Program-made: the position numbers and the translations under genes
Part shown: positions 1 to 8,578 of the stretch, in pieces
Layout: each line of letters starts with the position of its first letter
Numbering within the stretch: position 1 is the first letter of the stretch
The notes under the pieces: model-generated
Database searches by the model: none
What the model saw: the letters and a program-made list of their open reading frames with translations, nothing else
Told to the model about the DNA's origin: nothing
Assembly (NCBI RefSeq): GCF_037977055.1
Contig: NZ_CP150274.1
Coordinates: 1,674,001 to 1,738,000 of the forward strand
Origin: Paenibacillus sp. FSL K6-1096
GTDB taxonomy: Bacteria; Bacillota; Bacilli; Paenibacillales; Paenibacillaceae
Length of the DNA: 64,000 nt
Reading direction: 5' to 3'

Positions 1-203
1 AGATTGACGGCAAAAGGCTTGTCGGTGCTTGCCTTGGCCTTGCGGATCTCGTCACGGAGACGGTCAGCAGTGAAGCCGCCGGAGCCAATGATGCCCAGTC
101 CACCTGCATTGGAGACTGCGGCTACCAGCGGGGAAACAGCGATCTGAGCCATACCGCCTTGGAAAATTGGATACTTAATTCCTAATAGTTGTGTAATCGA
201 CAT
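1..203 (-). CDS. Nitronate monooxygenase / FabK-like flavoprotein, N-terminal part (cut by window edge)
   Basis: Only the first 67 codons lie in the window. The protein opens MSITQLLGIKYPIFQGGMAQ and continues with an AGGLGIIGSGG loop, the FMN-binding TIM-barrel start shared by nitronate monooxygenases and the enoyl-ACP reductase FabK. The start is set at 203 because GGAGGT lies 8 nt upstream; an in-frame ATG two codons earlier (209) is too close to that site. It is the last gene of a minus-strand run after the transporter and CoA-transferase, 65 bp from its neighbour. The family is clear; whether it is a nitronate oxidase or FabK cannot be told from this fragment. Confidence 0.8.
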   Translation of the reverse strand, partial: MSITQLLGIKYPIFQGGMAQIAVSPLVAAVSNAGGLGIIGSGGFTADRLRDEIRKAKASTDKPFAVN

Positions 204-268
204 TGTCATGTACCTCCATGTGTTATGTGAATTTGTATTGATATTGAGATTGAGATTAAAATCACTTC

Positions 269-1504
269 TTAAGCAGCCTTCACTATTTCCGGTTCAGGCT
301 TCTTCTTCTCCATCGCCTGGTAGACGAAGGTCAGGGCGAAGCCGACCAGGGAGATCACCAGCGCGATATAAAAAGCGTTCGTGAAATTGCCGTTGTTCGC
401 GGCGGCCACACTGCCGGCAATTCTCGGTCCGAAGAACGCGGCTCCCGAATAGCCGATGAAGGTGACGCCGTAGTTCACGCCATAATATTTCATCCCGAAC
501 TTCTCACCGACAATCGACGGGAAGATGCCCATCGTTCCGCCGAAGCACAGGCCAATCCCGGCAATTGCTACGGCAAATCCGGCTACGGAAGATGTTAAAG
601 CAATCGTAAGCATCATCGCCGAAATGACGAGATAAATCATCAGCAGGCATTTCACACGGCCGATTCTATCAGATACTGCACCCCAGAATACGCGGCCAAG
701 ACAATTGCTCAGCGAGTACAGGCTCACGTACAGAGCGGCGGCTGCGGCGGTTAAGCCGAACATTTTCTGCCCAATGACCGAGGCATTTGCGGTTACCATC
801 ATACCAGACAGGGCCCCGATCAGGAACAGGCACGCTATCACATAGAACAAAGGCTTCTTGATCATCTCATTCCATGGGATGTTGACTCCGCCCCTCGCGG
901 CTGCGGCAGCCGGAGGCGTCCAGCCCTCAGGAGCATAACCGGCAGGCGCGGGCTTCACCAGCAGGCCCAGGCCCAGAACAATGATCAGGAACGCAACGCC
1001 GAGCGTGATTAAGGCTGACTGCACACCATTACTGCTGATCAACGCATTGGCGATAGGAGCGATTACGATGGTGCCGCCGCCATATCCGGCTGTAACGATA
1101 CCTGCTGCCAGCCCTCTTTTATCCGGAAAAAGCTTCACGCTGTTCCCGATCGTCGAGGAGTACACAATCCCCTGGCCAATCCCGGTGATCACGCCGTAGG
1201 TGATATACAGCATCCAAGGAGCAGTCGCCAGACCCGAGAGGATGAAGCCGAGGCCGAACATGGCCCCGCCGATGAAGACCGCCTTCTTGGCCCCTCCTTT
1301 ATCCACCAGCTTGCCGCCCAGAATCATCGGAATCGGAGAAATCGCTGCATTAATGGTAAAAGCCATCATAATATCCGGCATCGTCACATCAAATACCTTG
1401 GTCAGCGGCAGTGCAAAAATACTGAAAGCATAAATGGCGCCTACACAGATGTTAATAATGGTTGAGGCAATCAAGATCCTCCAGCGGTTCAACTGTACGT
1501 TCAT
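269..1504 (-). CDS. MFS transporter, oxalate/formate antiporter (OFA)-like
   Basis: A 411-residue integral membrane protein with about twelve hydrophobic segments. The start (RWRILIASTIINICVGAIYA), the GGKLVDKGGAKK loop after helix 2 and the GYGGGT motif near residue 145 are typical of the OFA branch of the major facilitator superfamily, whose members exchange or import small carboxylates. The tail EKKKPEPEIVKAA is cytoplasmic. It lies 48 bp downstream of the CoA-transferase gene on the same strand and is probably co-transcribed with it, so a monocarboxylate such as a short-chain fatty acid or hydroxy acid is a reasonable substrate guess. The exact substrate is not visible. Confidence 0.8.
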   Translation of the reverse strand: MNVQLNRWRILIASTIINICVGAIYAFSIFALPLTKVFDVTMPDIMMAFTINAAISPIPMILGGKLVDKGGAKKAVFIGGAMFGLGFILSGLATAPWMLYITYGVITGIGQGIVYSSTIGNSVKLFPDKRGLAAGIVTAGYGGGTIVIAPIANALISSNGVQSALITLGVAFLIIVLGLGLLVKPAPAGYAPEGWTPPAAAAARGGVNIPWNEMIKKPLFYVIACLFLIGALSGMMVTANASVIGQKMFGLTAAAAALYVSLYSLSNCLGRVFWGAVSDRIGRVKCLLMIYLVISAMMLTIALTSSVAGFAVAIAGIGLCFGGTMGIFPSIVGEKFGMKYYGVNYGVTFIGYSGAAFFGPRIAGSVAAANNGNFTNAFYIALVISLVGFALTFVYQAMEKKKPEPEIVKAA

Positions 1505-1552
1505 GATCTCATCTCTTTTCTGATATGGTTTATGATTACAGCATGCTGATGC

Positions 1553-3136
1553 TTACACTTCCTGCAACACCCGGTTCTTATCGGCGATAATCGATTTCAG
1601 CTTGCCCCAATTCTCCTGGAACATGGCGGGGTCCATCACCTTCAGCTCGGGCGAGATAACCGGCATGAATTCCATCTGATCCAGAACCTCCGTCTGCAGA
1701 TCGATGCCTGGTGCGATTTCCGTCAGCGTTACTTTGCCGTTCAGCAGTTCAAAGACTGCGCGTTCCGTAACATACACGACCGGCTGCTCCACCTTGGCAG
1801 CATACGAGCCGCTGAAGGTGATCTGCTGCACCTTTCGGATGAATTTCTTGGCCTTGCCCTCCTGGATGATGTGCAGCTTGCCGTTCTCCACCTCGATCTG
1901 TAACCCGCCAGCTGTAAAAGTACCCGCGAACACCAGCTTCTTCGCTGCCTGGGAGATATTGATGAACCCGCCGCAGCCCGCTACCCGTGTACCGAACTTG
2001 CTGACGTTGACGTTCCCGTATTCGTCGGTCTGCGCCAGGCCAAGCACGGAGAGATCAATGCCGCCGCCGTCATAGAAGTCAAACTGTGCATCATGATCGA
2101 CAATTGCCTCGGAGTTGTACGCATGGCCGAAGTCCTTCAGTCCGGCAGGAACGCCGCCAATTGAGCCGGCCTCGGTGGTCAGAATCAGCTGGTCGCTTAC
2201 GCCCTCTTCAGCAGCAATGTTGGCCACATTGACCGGAATGCCCACGCCTAAGTTCAGGATCGTGCTTGGCTGAAGCTCAACGGCGGTGCGGCGGGAGATG
2301 ATTTTGCGCTCGTCGAGCGGCAAGATTTCAATCGACTCCACAGGAACTTTGACATGGCCCGAGAACGCCGGATTATACTGCGTATTCTCGGTCTGGTAAT
2401 GATTCTCCGGTGTGGACACCACGATGTAATCGACGAGAATCCCCGGAACCTTCACATCCTTCGGGTTCAGCGTGCCGTTCTTCGCTACGGTCTCGACCTG
2501 GGCGATTACGATGCCGCCGGAGTTGCGGACCGCCTGGGCGATCGGCAGGACCTCCATGTGCAGGCCTTCCTTTTCCAAGGTAAGGTTGCCGTTCTCATCT
2601 GCCACGGTGCCGCGGATCAGGCCGACCTGAATCGGGAACGATTTGTAGAGCAGCCATTCCTCGCCCTCCAGCTCAATCACCTTCACAATATCTTCCTTCG
2701 TGGACGGTGACATTCTGCCGCCTTCGACACGCGGGTCAACAAAAGTCTCCATCCCCACCTTGGTGATCACGCCCGGACGCTTGGCGGCAATCTCACGGTA
2801 GAGCTGAGTGATTACCCCCTGGGGCAGGTTGTAGGCTTCGCATTTATCCTCTTCGATCAATTTGGCCATCCCTGGAGATGCAATGGCAATCCCGCCGATC
2901 CAGCGCTTGATGAGTCCTTCATGGCCCAGGTGGCTCATGCCCTTGTCGCGGCGGTTGCCGACGGCACTGGCATGCATCACGGTCAGATTCTTCGGCTGTC
3001 CGGTCTGTACAAAGCGCTCTTCAATGGCGATGCCCATCTCCTCTGCCCAGCAGGATAATCCAAATCCGCTTGCTGCTACTGTGTCCCCGTCCTTGATGAG
3101 TTCCGCTGCTTTGGCGGCTGAAATTACTTTGTTCAT
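1553..3136 (-). CDS. Acyl-CoA:carboxylate CoA-transferase (propionate CoA-transferase / YdiF type)
   Basis: 527 residues, the length of fused alpha-beta class I CoA-transferases. The N-terminal half starts NKVISAAKAAELIKDGDTVA and the C-terminal half carries TTEAGSIGGVPAG, with Glu322 the expected residue forming the glutamyl-CoA thioester. Such enzymes move CoA between acetate, propionate, lactate or acetoacetate and their CoA esters in the cytoplasm. A GAGGAG site 8 nt upstream supports the start. It leads a probable three-gene unit with an OFA-type transporter and a flavoprotein. Two Rex-like palindromes upstream suggest control by NADH/NAD ratio. The acid preference cannot be read from sequence alone. 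Confidence 0.85.
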   Translation of the reverse strand: MNKVISAAKAAELIKDGDTVAASGFGLSCWAEEMGIAIEERFVQTGQPKNLTVMHASAVGNRRDKGMSHLGHEGLIKRWIGGIAIASPGMAKLIEEDKCEAYNLPQGVITQLYREIAAKRPGVITKVGMETFVDPRVEGGRMSPSTKEDIVKVIELEGEEWLLYKSFPIQVGLIRGTVADENGNLTLEKEGLHMEVLPIAQAVRNSGGIVIAQVETVAKNGTLNPKDVKVPGILVDYIVVSTPENHYQTENTQYNPAFSGHVKVPVESIEILPLDERKIISRRTAVELQPSTILNLGVGIPVNVANIAAEEGVSDQLILTTEAGSIGGVPAGLKDFGHAYNSEAIVDHDAQFDFYDGGGIDLSVLGLAQTDEYGNVNVSKFGTRVAGCGGFINISQAAKKLVFAGTFTAGGLQIEVENGKLHIIQEGKAKKFIRKVQQITFSGSYAAKVEQPVVYVTERAVFELLNGKVTLTEIAPGIDLQTEVLDQMEFMPVISPELKVMDPAMFQENWGKLKSIIADKNRVLQEV

Positions 3137-3153
3137 TTCATCTGCTCCTCTTT

Positions 3154-3171
3154 ATGTGAATATTTTCACTA
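3154..3171 (-). promoter_or_regulatory. Rex-like operator, proximal
   Basis: The plus strand reads ATGTGAATATTTTCACTA, matching the Rex pattern TTGTGAA-N4-TTCACAA at 12 of 14 fixed positions. It lies 18-35 bp upstream of the CoA-transferase start codon, where bound repressor would block transcription. Rex controls fermentation genes in Gram-positives; the assignment here is inference from the motif and the gene type. Confidence 0.5.
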
Positions 3172-3259
3172 CAGGTGTTAAAAAAATAACGGCCTTCTGT
3201 GTGTCTCTCTCATCCTTCTGTGTCTCTCATTATCGCTGCTCTGTGGTGCCTCGTTTTGT

Positions 3260-3277
3260 TTGTGAAATATTTCGCAA
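3260..3277 (-). promoter_or_regulatory. Rex-like operator, distal
   Basis: The plus strand reads TTGTGAAATATTTCGCAA, matching the Rex pattern at 13 of 14 fixed positions. It lies about 106 bp upstream of the proximal Rex-like site, in front of the same CoA-transferase gene. Two sites in one leader strengthen the case for redox control. Confidence 0.5.
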
Positions 3278-3721
3278 TGTCATCGTAATACAGAAAAAAG
3301 CAGCGGTCAATAGGGCGGAAATGGCTTAAAATCAAGGTTTTTAAGTGTTGTAAATTTGCGACTGTCTCCGCTGGACCGTCTGGAATCTCTGCCGTAATGT
3401 TCGTCAAAAATTCACAAGCCCGCCCCCATCGCCCCGCTGTTCCACACCGGATTTCCCTCAACCAGAGGCCGGGCATGAGTCGCAAAATATCCACACTATT
3501 TCCTTGCGCCCGGTATGAGCGTTATCCAGACAACCCGCAGGCAGGCTTCATCAAGCTGCAAATAGTGCAAACCCGTGAAGAACATGGTGCTGACCCGGGA
3601 ATCTGGCATAAAAAAATTTTATTTTATTTCTCAGCAGACGGAATTCGCAGATTTGCAACAGTGGAATCGGGCTAAACCGGCCTATTCCGGGGGAAGGATC
3701 AGCTGGGTGGGACTGGAAGAG
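3278..3721. other. Non-coding divergent intergenic region with degenerate inverted motifs
   Basis: No convincing gene is seen; the short open frames lack ribosome sites and family resemblance. A motif near 3344 (AGTGTTGTAAATTTGCGACT) has inverted relatives at 3478-3495 (AGTCGCAAAATATCCACA) and 3643-3661 (ATTCGCAGATTTGCAACA). These look like a degenerate dispersed repeat. The stretch separates the CoA-transferase promoter from the kinase promoter. Confidence 0.3.
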
Positions 3722-3751
3722 TTGTATGATTTCATCCTCCTATGCTATATT
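3722..3751 (+). promoter_or_regulatory. Probable sigma-A promoter of the FGGY kinase
   Basis: TTGTAT at 3722-3727 and TATATT at 3746-3751 are separated by 18 bp and lie 38 bp upstream of the chosen kinase start. The match is moderate, and no operator is obvious around it. Confidence 0.4.
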
Positions 3752-3789
3752 CGGTTCAACTTCGTATTGGAGAGAGAGGGAGCGTTGTC

Positions 3790-5406
3790 ATGGGGAATTC
3801 TGCGATGAAGGAAGCGATTGTGCGGGGAGATACCTCGCTGGGTATCGAGCTGGGGTCCACACGGATCAAAGCGGTGCTGATCGACCGGCAGTATGCTGTT
3901 GCCGCATCCGGCACCTATGAATGGGAGAATCAATTAATCGGGGGGTACTGGACTTACGATCTGAAGGAAATGATTGAGGGCGTACAGGCGGCCTATCAGC
4001 AGCTGAAGCTGGAGGTTCAGGAGCGTTATGGGGTAACGCTGCAAAGAATCGGCTCCATCGGCTGCTCGGCCATGATGCAGGGGTATATTGTGCTGGACCA
4101 GGATGGGGAGCTGCTGGTTCCCTTCCGTACCTGGCGCAATGCCACCACGGCTGAAGCCGCAGCGGAGCTGACTAAGACCTTCCAGTTCAAAATCCCTGAA
4201 CGCTGGAGCATCGCCCACCTGTATCAGGCCATTCTGAACCATGAGCCGCATGTGGCCGGCATCCGGTATATGACTACCTTGTCGGGTTATATTCACTGGC
4301 TGCTGACCGGCAACAAGGCGCTGGGCATCGGGGATGCCTCCGGGATGTTCCCTGTGGACGAAGCGGCGAAGCAATACAATGAGGATATGGTGCAGCAGTT
4401 TGACCGCTTGCTGGAAGGCAGAGGCTACTCATGGACCCTGCAAGAGATTCTGCCCAAGGTGTACACTGCCGGGGAACATGCCGGGAATCTCCATGAGGCG
4501 GGGGCCCGGCTGTTGGACCCATCAGGCAGCTTACAGGCAGGCATTCCCCTGTGTCCTCCCGAAGGCGACGCCGGGACCGGCATGGTGGCGACGAACAGTG
4601 TCAGGAGACGCACCGGTAATCTGTCTGTGGGGACCTCGATTTTTGCCATGTTCGTACTGGAGAGGAATGTGTCCGCCGTCTACCCCGAGATCGACATCGT
4701 GGCTACGCCGGAGGGCAGTCCTGTCGCGATGGTGCTGGCGAATAACTGCACAAGCGACCTGAATGCCTGGGTGGGCTTGTTCCGCGAATTCTACGAAGCC
4801 ATGGGACAGAAGCCCGATGCGGACCAGTTATTCAGCGTCCTGTTGGGCCAGGCGCTGGAGGCAGACGCCGATGGCGGCGGCTTGTTGAGCTACGGCTACT
4901 ATTCAGGCGAGAACATCACCGGGCTGGCCCAGGGCCGTCCGCTGTTCGTGCGGTCGCCGCAGAGCCGCTTCACGCTGGCCAACTTCATGCGGGTCCATCT
5001 GTTCAGCGCCTTCGCTGCGCTGCGGCTCGGGATGGATATTCTGACACAGCAGGAGCAGGTCACGTTTCAACAGCTTACGGCACATGGCGGACTGTTCCGG
5101 ACCCCGCAGGTCGGCCAGCGGATCTGTGCCGCTGCGTTGAACGTTCCCGTATCAGTCATGTCCAACGCCGGAGAAGGCGGCGCGTGGGGAATCGCCCTGC
5201 TGGCCGCTTATATGCTTCATAAGGAGCCGGACGAGGAACTGGCGGATTACCTGAGCGCCAAGGTATTCTCTGAGGCAGAAGGGGAAGAAGTGCCTCCTGA
5301 CCGCGCCGATGTAGAAGGCTTCAACGTGTATCTGGAGCGTTACCGCGCCGGACTGCCTATTGAGCAGGCGGCGGTGGATTATTTGGTGGAGAACAAGTGG
5401 CCATGA
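3790..5406 (+). CDS. FGGY-family carbohydrate kinase
   Basis: A 538-residue cytoplasmic kinase of the xylulokinase/ribulokinase/glycerol kinase superfamily. An N-terminal phosphate loop ([16 protein letters not shown]) is followed by the substrate-domain segment [20 protein letters not shown], the second-domain motif [14 protein letters not shown] and the C-terminal adenosine-binding motif [15 protein letters not shown]. The start at 3790 is preferred over an in-frame ATG at 3742 because GAGAGGGAG lies about 8 nt upstream and homology begins only downstream of it. It phosphorylates a sugar or polyol, but its substrate is unclear because no isomerase or epimerase sits beside it. The stop overlaps the start of a small lipoprotein gene (ATGA), suggesting translational coupling. 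Confidence 0.85.
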   Translation: MGNSAMKEAIVRGDTSLGIELGSTRIKAVLIDRQYAVAASGTYEWENQLIGGYWTYDLKEMIEGVQAAYQQLKLEVQERYGVTLQRIGSIGCSAMMQGYIVLDQDGELLVPFRTWRNATTAEAAAELTKTFQFKIPERWSIAHLYQAILNHEPHVAGIRYMTTLSGYIHWLLTGNKALGIGDASGMFPVDEAAKQYNEDMVQQFDRLLEGRGYSWTLQEILPKVYTAGEHAGNLHEAGARLLDPSGSLQAGIPLCPPEGDAGTGMVATNSVRRRTGNLSVGTSIFAMFVLERNVSAVYPEIDIVATPEGSPVAMVLANNCTSDLNAWVGLFREFYEAMGQKPDADQLFSVLLGQALEADADGGGLLSYGYYSGENITGLAQGRPLFVRSPQSRFTLANFMRVHLFSAFAALRLGMDILTQQEQVTFQQLTAHGGLFRTPQVGQRICAAALNVPVSVMSNAGEGGAWGIALLAAYMLHKEPDEELADYLSAKVFSEAEGEEVPPDRADVEGFNVYLERYRAGLPIEQAAVDYLVENKWP

Positions 5407-5696
5407 GGCTTATCTTACAAGCAGCCATCATTTCTTGTCTGCTGTTATCAGGATGCTCAAGCAAGATCACTATGGACAAGGCAAATGAAATCGCATTGGC
5501 AGAGTTCCAGGCCAACTACGAAGAAACCTTCAGCAATTACTCTATGGAGACCAACGAAGGATATTCCTTCAGTGAAAAAAATGGGGATCCAATCGCTTGC
5601 TATGATGTCACCTTTCTTGACGATCAAGTGGTTCCTATTGCAACCTATTTAATCTCTAAGAAAGATGGTGTAATCATTAAGTCGTTCAAACGCTGA
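5403..5696 (+). CDS. Small predicted lipoprotein coupled to the kinase gene
   Basis: 97 residues with a short hydrophobic signal ([16 protein letters not shown]) ending in a type II lipobox, so the mature protein should be anchored at Cys outside the membrane. The rest is a small acidic domain with a PepSY-like feel ([18 protein letters not shown], later [16 protein letters not shown]), but I do not recognise the family. The ATG at 5403 overlaps the kinase stop as ATGA; a GTG at 5397 is an alternative start. Base composition is more AT-rich than the kinase. Function unknown; coupling to a kinase is unusual. Confidence 0.65.
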   Translation: MRLILQAAIISCLLLSGCSSKITMDKANEIALAEFQANYEETFSNYSMETNEGYSFSEKNGDPIACYDVTFLDDQVVPIATYLISKKDGVIIKSFKR

Positions 5697-5784
5697 AGGA
5701 CAAAGTTACTTTAACGTGCACCTTTGCGACTACTGAATACATTCGGCCCACGTACCTTTTGATCTCCTATCCAACAACAGACTA

Positions 5785-5826
5785 AGGCAGTCCCGGACGA
5801 AATATCCCCAGGACTGCCTCAGTTTT
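5785..5826 (+). terminator. Rho-independent terminator between convergent genes
   Basis: AGGCAGTCC (5785-5793) pairs perfectly with GGACTGCCT (5811-5819) and is followed by AGTTTT. It sits between the lipoprotein gene and the convergent Nif3-like gene and could serve both strands, although the T-run is better on the plus strand. Confidence 0.6.
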
Positions 5827-5836
5827 CCCCTATATC

Positions 5837-6643
5837 TCACAAATACACAAACGGCTCCTTCGCATCCACGAACGTCACCGGCAGGCCGTCCACCAGCGGG
5901 GCGAGCCATTCGGCCATATACTTCATGCCCCATTCCTCGGAGCGCTCATGGCCGATCACAATCATCGCCTTGTTCATGCCCAGCATGGCGGCATCGTTGA
6001 CGTAGGCGCAGAGCGTCCACTCGGTAATATCGCCGCAGATCATCACATCGAGGTTCTTCGCCTGCATCAGCTCCATCGGCATCTGCTCCCGGCCTAAGCC
6101 GAGACTGCCGCCGCCGACCAGGATGCCGATACGGGAGCAGGGCGTTTCCAATTCACCGACAATCTGGATCACCTTCATGCCGAGCCGTTCCTTCAGGAAG
6201 CCTGCCAGCTCGCCCACCGTAGTCTCCTCAATCAGATACCCCCAGGCATCCTTATCATCCAGCTTCTTGTCCGCCCAATCCAGCTCCTTCAGCAGCCCGT
6301 CATAGATCCGGTCCGTATCCGCCAGATGCATATGGTCGTGGAACCTCCAGATGACAATGCCATGCTCCTCGATGAGCCGCTTCTTGGCCAGATAGACCGG
6401 GTCCTCCTGCAGCCAGTCCAGCGTATCCTTTCCTGTAAAATACGTCGGCTCATGGGTAATAATCAGGTTGGCCCCCAGCGCAATGGCTTCCCGGATCACC
6501 CCCACCGTCGCCATGAACGTGGTCACGATACCGGTGACCTCTGCCTCCTCACTGCCGCTGGCGAGTACATCACAGGTCTGTTCCAGCCTCCGTCCTCCGC
6601 AGCAGTCGAGCAGAATCCGGTCAATTACCTCCTGCACTTTCAT
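5837..6643 (-). CDS. Nif3-like dinuclear metal-centre protein (DUF34/NIF3)
   Basis: 268 residues. NIF3-family metal-ligand motifs are visible: ANLIITHEPTYF near residue 60 and IVIGHERSEEWGMKYMAEWL near residue 230, the conserved His/Glu pair of the C-terminal half. These proteins form hexameric toroids with two metals per subunit; their reaction is unsettled. The gene is shorter than the roughly 370-residue bacterial form because it lacks the inserted PII-like domain. It follows the last permease gene by 28 bp, so it is probably the final gene of a sugar-uptake operon, an odd context that suggests a metabolite-processing rather than housekeeping role. Confidence 0.8.
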   Translation of the reverse strand: MKVQEVIDRILLDCCGGRRLEQTCDVLASGSEEAEVTGIVTTFMATVGVIREAIALGANLIITHEPTYFTGKDTLDWLQEDPVYLAKKRLIEEHGIVIWRFHDHMHLADTDRIYDGLLKELDWADKKLDDKDAWGYLIEETTVGELAGFLKERLGMKVIQIVGELETPCSRIGILVGGGSLGLGREQMPMELMQAKNLDVMICGDITEWTLCAYVNDAAMLGMNKAMIVIGHERSEEWGMKYMAEWLAPLVDGLPVTFVDAKEPFVYL

Positions 6644-6671
6644 ACGCTCATTCTCCTTTGCCTAATGGTTG

Positions 6672-7565
6672 TTAGCCTTTGACAGCGCCTATTACAACGC
6701 CGCGGGTGAGATACTTCTGCATGAACGGCAGGACGAACAGCACCGGCACAATGCCCAGCACCGCCATCGCCATCCGCACCGCTGTACTCGGGAGCTGTAC
6801 TGTTGCCGTGCCCAGCACACTGCCGGCCTGGCCGGAATTCAGGAATTGAATATTGGTCATGAGCTGCATCAGCAGGTTCTGAATCCCGTACAATTGCGGC
6901 TTGGATACAAAATATAACGCATTAATCCAGTCATTCCAATACGCGAGGCCCATGAACATCCCCACGGTTGCCATCACCGGCATGGACAGGGGCAGCATAA
7001 TGCGGAAGAAGGTCCGCAGCTCCGAGGCACCGTCAATCTGGGCCGCTTCGATAATCTCCAGCGGGACATTATTCTTGAAATAGTTGCGGACCAGCAGGAC
7101 GTTGAAGCCGTTCGCCAGCAGATTCGGCAGAATCAGCGCGAGCAGCGTGTTTTTGATATGGAAATACTGGGTCCACATGATATACGAAGGCACGATCCCG
7201 CCGCTGAACAGCATAGTGAAGAATACGACGAAGGCCAGCACATTATGATACTTGAAATCGGAACGGGACATCGGGTAAGCCAGCATACTGGTGATCAGCA
7301 GCCCGGCGGCGGTGCCCAGCAGGGTCACCAGGAAGGACACCCCGTACGCTCTCACGAACACGTAGGCTGAGGAGCGGATATACCGGTAAGCGTCCAGGCT
7401 CAGATGCTCGGGGAAGAAGCTGTATCCGTTGCGGACCAGCGCCGTCTCATCCGTGATTGAGGCAATCACAATGAGCAGGAAGGGTACAAAAGCAAAAACC
7501 GTCAGCAGGAGCATCACAGCCGCAGAAAACACCGTAAATGTCCGTTCTCCCCTGGTTTGGATCAT
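6672..7565 (-). CDS. Carbohydrate ABC transporter permease, YtcP/LplC type
   Basis: 297 residues with six predicted membrane spans. The ABC-permease coupling motif (EAAQIDGASELRTFFRIMLPLSMP, EAA-loop) near residue 190 contacts the ATPase in the cytoplasm. The C-terminus PFMQKYLTRGVVIGAVKG is the signature of the CUT1 YtcP/LplC branch. AGGAGG is 8 nt from the ATG. It lies 12 bp after the partner permease, with the binding protein upstream. No ATPase gene is present, as usual for CUT1 systems served by a shared MsmX-like ATPase. The adjacent sucrose(-phosphate) phosphorylase regulon points to an alpha-glucoside or sucrose-like substrate (inference). Confidence 0.88.
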   Translation of the reverse strand: MIQTRGERTFTVFSAAVMLLLTVFAFVPFLLIVIASITDETALVRNGYSFFPEHLSLDAYRYIRSSAYVFVRAYGVSFLVTLLGTAAGLLITSMLAYPMSRSDFKYHNVLAFVVFFTMLFSGGIVPSYIMWTQYFHIKNTLLALILPNLLANGFNVLLVRNYFKNNVPLEIIEAAQIDGASELRTFFRIMLPLSMPVMATVGMFMGLAYWNDWINALYFVSKPQLYGIQNLLMQLMTNIQFLNSGQAGSVLGTATVQLPSTAVRMAMAVLGIVPVLFVLPFMQKYLTRGVVIGAVKG

Positions 7566-7577
7566 AAGTAGTTCCTC

Positions 7578-8507
7578 CTAGAACAATGCGTTTTCGGGAT
7601 TAACCTTCTTGACGATGGCATTGACCGTAAGCACAAGCGCGAAGCCGACAACGGACTGGTACAGGCCGGCTGCGGCCGACATTCCGATATCGTTCAGCTG
7701 CATCAAGGCGCGGTACACATACGTATCAATCGTCTGGGTGGTGCTGAACAGCGCACCGGAGTTCATAGGCACCTGATAGAACAGGCCGAAGTCCGAGTTG
7801 AAAATCCGCCCCATCGACATCAGCACCAGCACGATGACCGTCGGCTTCAGCAGCGGCAGGGTGATCATGCGGATCTGCTTCAGCTTGCCGGCGCCGTCGA
7901 TTTTGGCCGATTCATAGATGCTCTTGTCGATCCCGGCAATGGAGGCGAAGTAGACGATGGAGCCATAGCCCGCGGTCTTCCAGAGCTGAATCAGCACCAG
8001 CAGATACGGCCAATACTTCGGCTCTGAATACCAGTTGATCTCCGGGAGGCCGAGCGGCCGCAGGATCGAATGGTTGACGAACCCGCTGTCGGCATTCAAA
8101 AAAGCAAACACCAGCAGCGACAGCACGATCATCGAGATCAGATTCGGCAGAATCAGTCCGGTCATGAACAGCTTCGAGTACAGCTTGGTCAGCAGCTCGG
8201 ACATCAGAATGGCAATCAGGATCGACACCACCGTGCCCAGTGCGATGAAGACCAGGTTATAGAGCAGCGTGTTGCGGGTCATGATCCAGGCGTCGCTGGT
8301 CTGGAACAGGAAGGTGAAGTTCTTTAGGCCGATCCAGTCGCTGCCGAAGATGCCCTTCGCATAATTGACATCCTTGAAGGCAATGAACACACCGAACATG
8401 GGAAAGTAGCTGTTAATGAGAAAATATAGCAGTCCGGGAGCCGCTAGAAGGAGCAGCGGGAGTGTTTTTTTGAGCGGCTTCGCCGGGGACTTGCGTCTGG
8501 CAGTCAT
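7578..8507 (-). CDS. Carbohydrate ABC transporter permease, LplB type
   Basis: 309 residues. A basic N-terminus (MTARRKSPAKPLKK) precedes six membrane spans with the LplB-type opening APGLLYFLINSYFPMFGVFIAFKDVNY. The EAA loop is YESAKIDGAGKLKQIRMITL and the tail is NAIVKKVNPENALF. The start at 8507 is chosen because GGAGGTG lies 8 nt upstream; longer in-frame starts run back into the binding-protein gene. It pairs with the downstream permease in one heterodimeric CUT1 importer. Confidence 0.88.
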   Translation of the reverse strand: MTARRKSPAKPLKKTLPLLLLAAPGLLYFLINSYFPMFGVFIAFKDVNYAKGIFGSDWIGLKNFTFLFQTSDAWIMTRNTLLYNLVFIALGTVVSILIAILMSELLTKLYSKLFMTGLILPNLISMIVLSLLVFAFLNADSGFVNHSILRPLGLPEINWYSEPKYWPYLLVLIQLWKTAGYGSIVYFASIAGIDKSIYESAKIDGAGKLKQIRMITLPLLKPTVIVLVLMSMGRIFNSDFGLFYQVPMNSGALFSTTQTIDTYVYRALMQLNDIGMSAAAGLYQSVVGFALVLTVNAIVKKVNPENALF

Positions 8508-8578
8508 GCCGGATTCACCTCCATGGCCGGGGGCAGAGCGCTGTTGCTGCTCCACCCTCAGCGAATTCAGATATTGGT

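Noticed and set aside
3187..3235. Short imperfect tandem duplication (CCTTCTGTGTGTCTCTCTCAT)
   Set aside because: It looks like simple low-complexity slippage with no sign of function or relation to the 51-bp families.
3397..3675. Possible small plus-strand gene
   Set aside because: No ribosome site, no recognisable domain and composition like non-coding DNA; it overlaps the degenerate repeat motifs.
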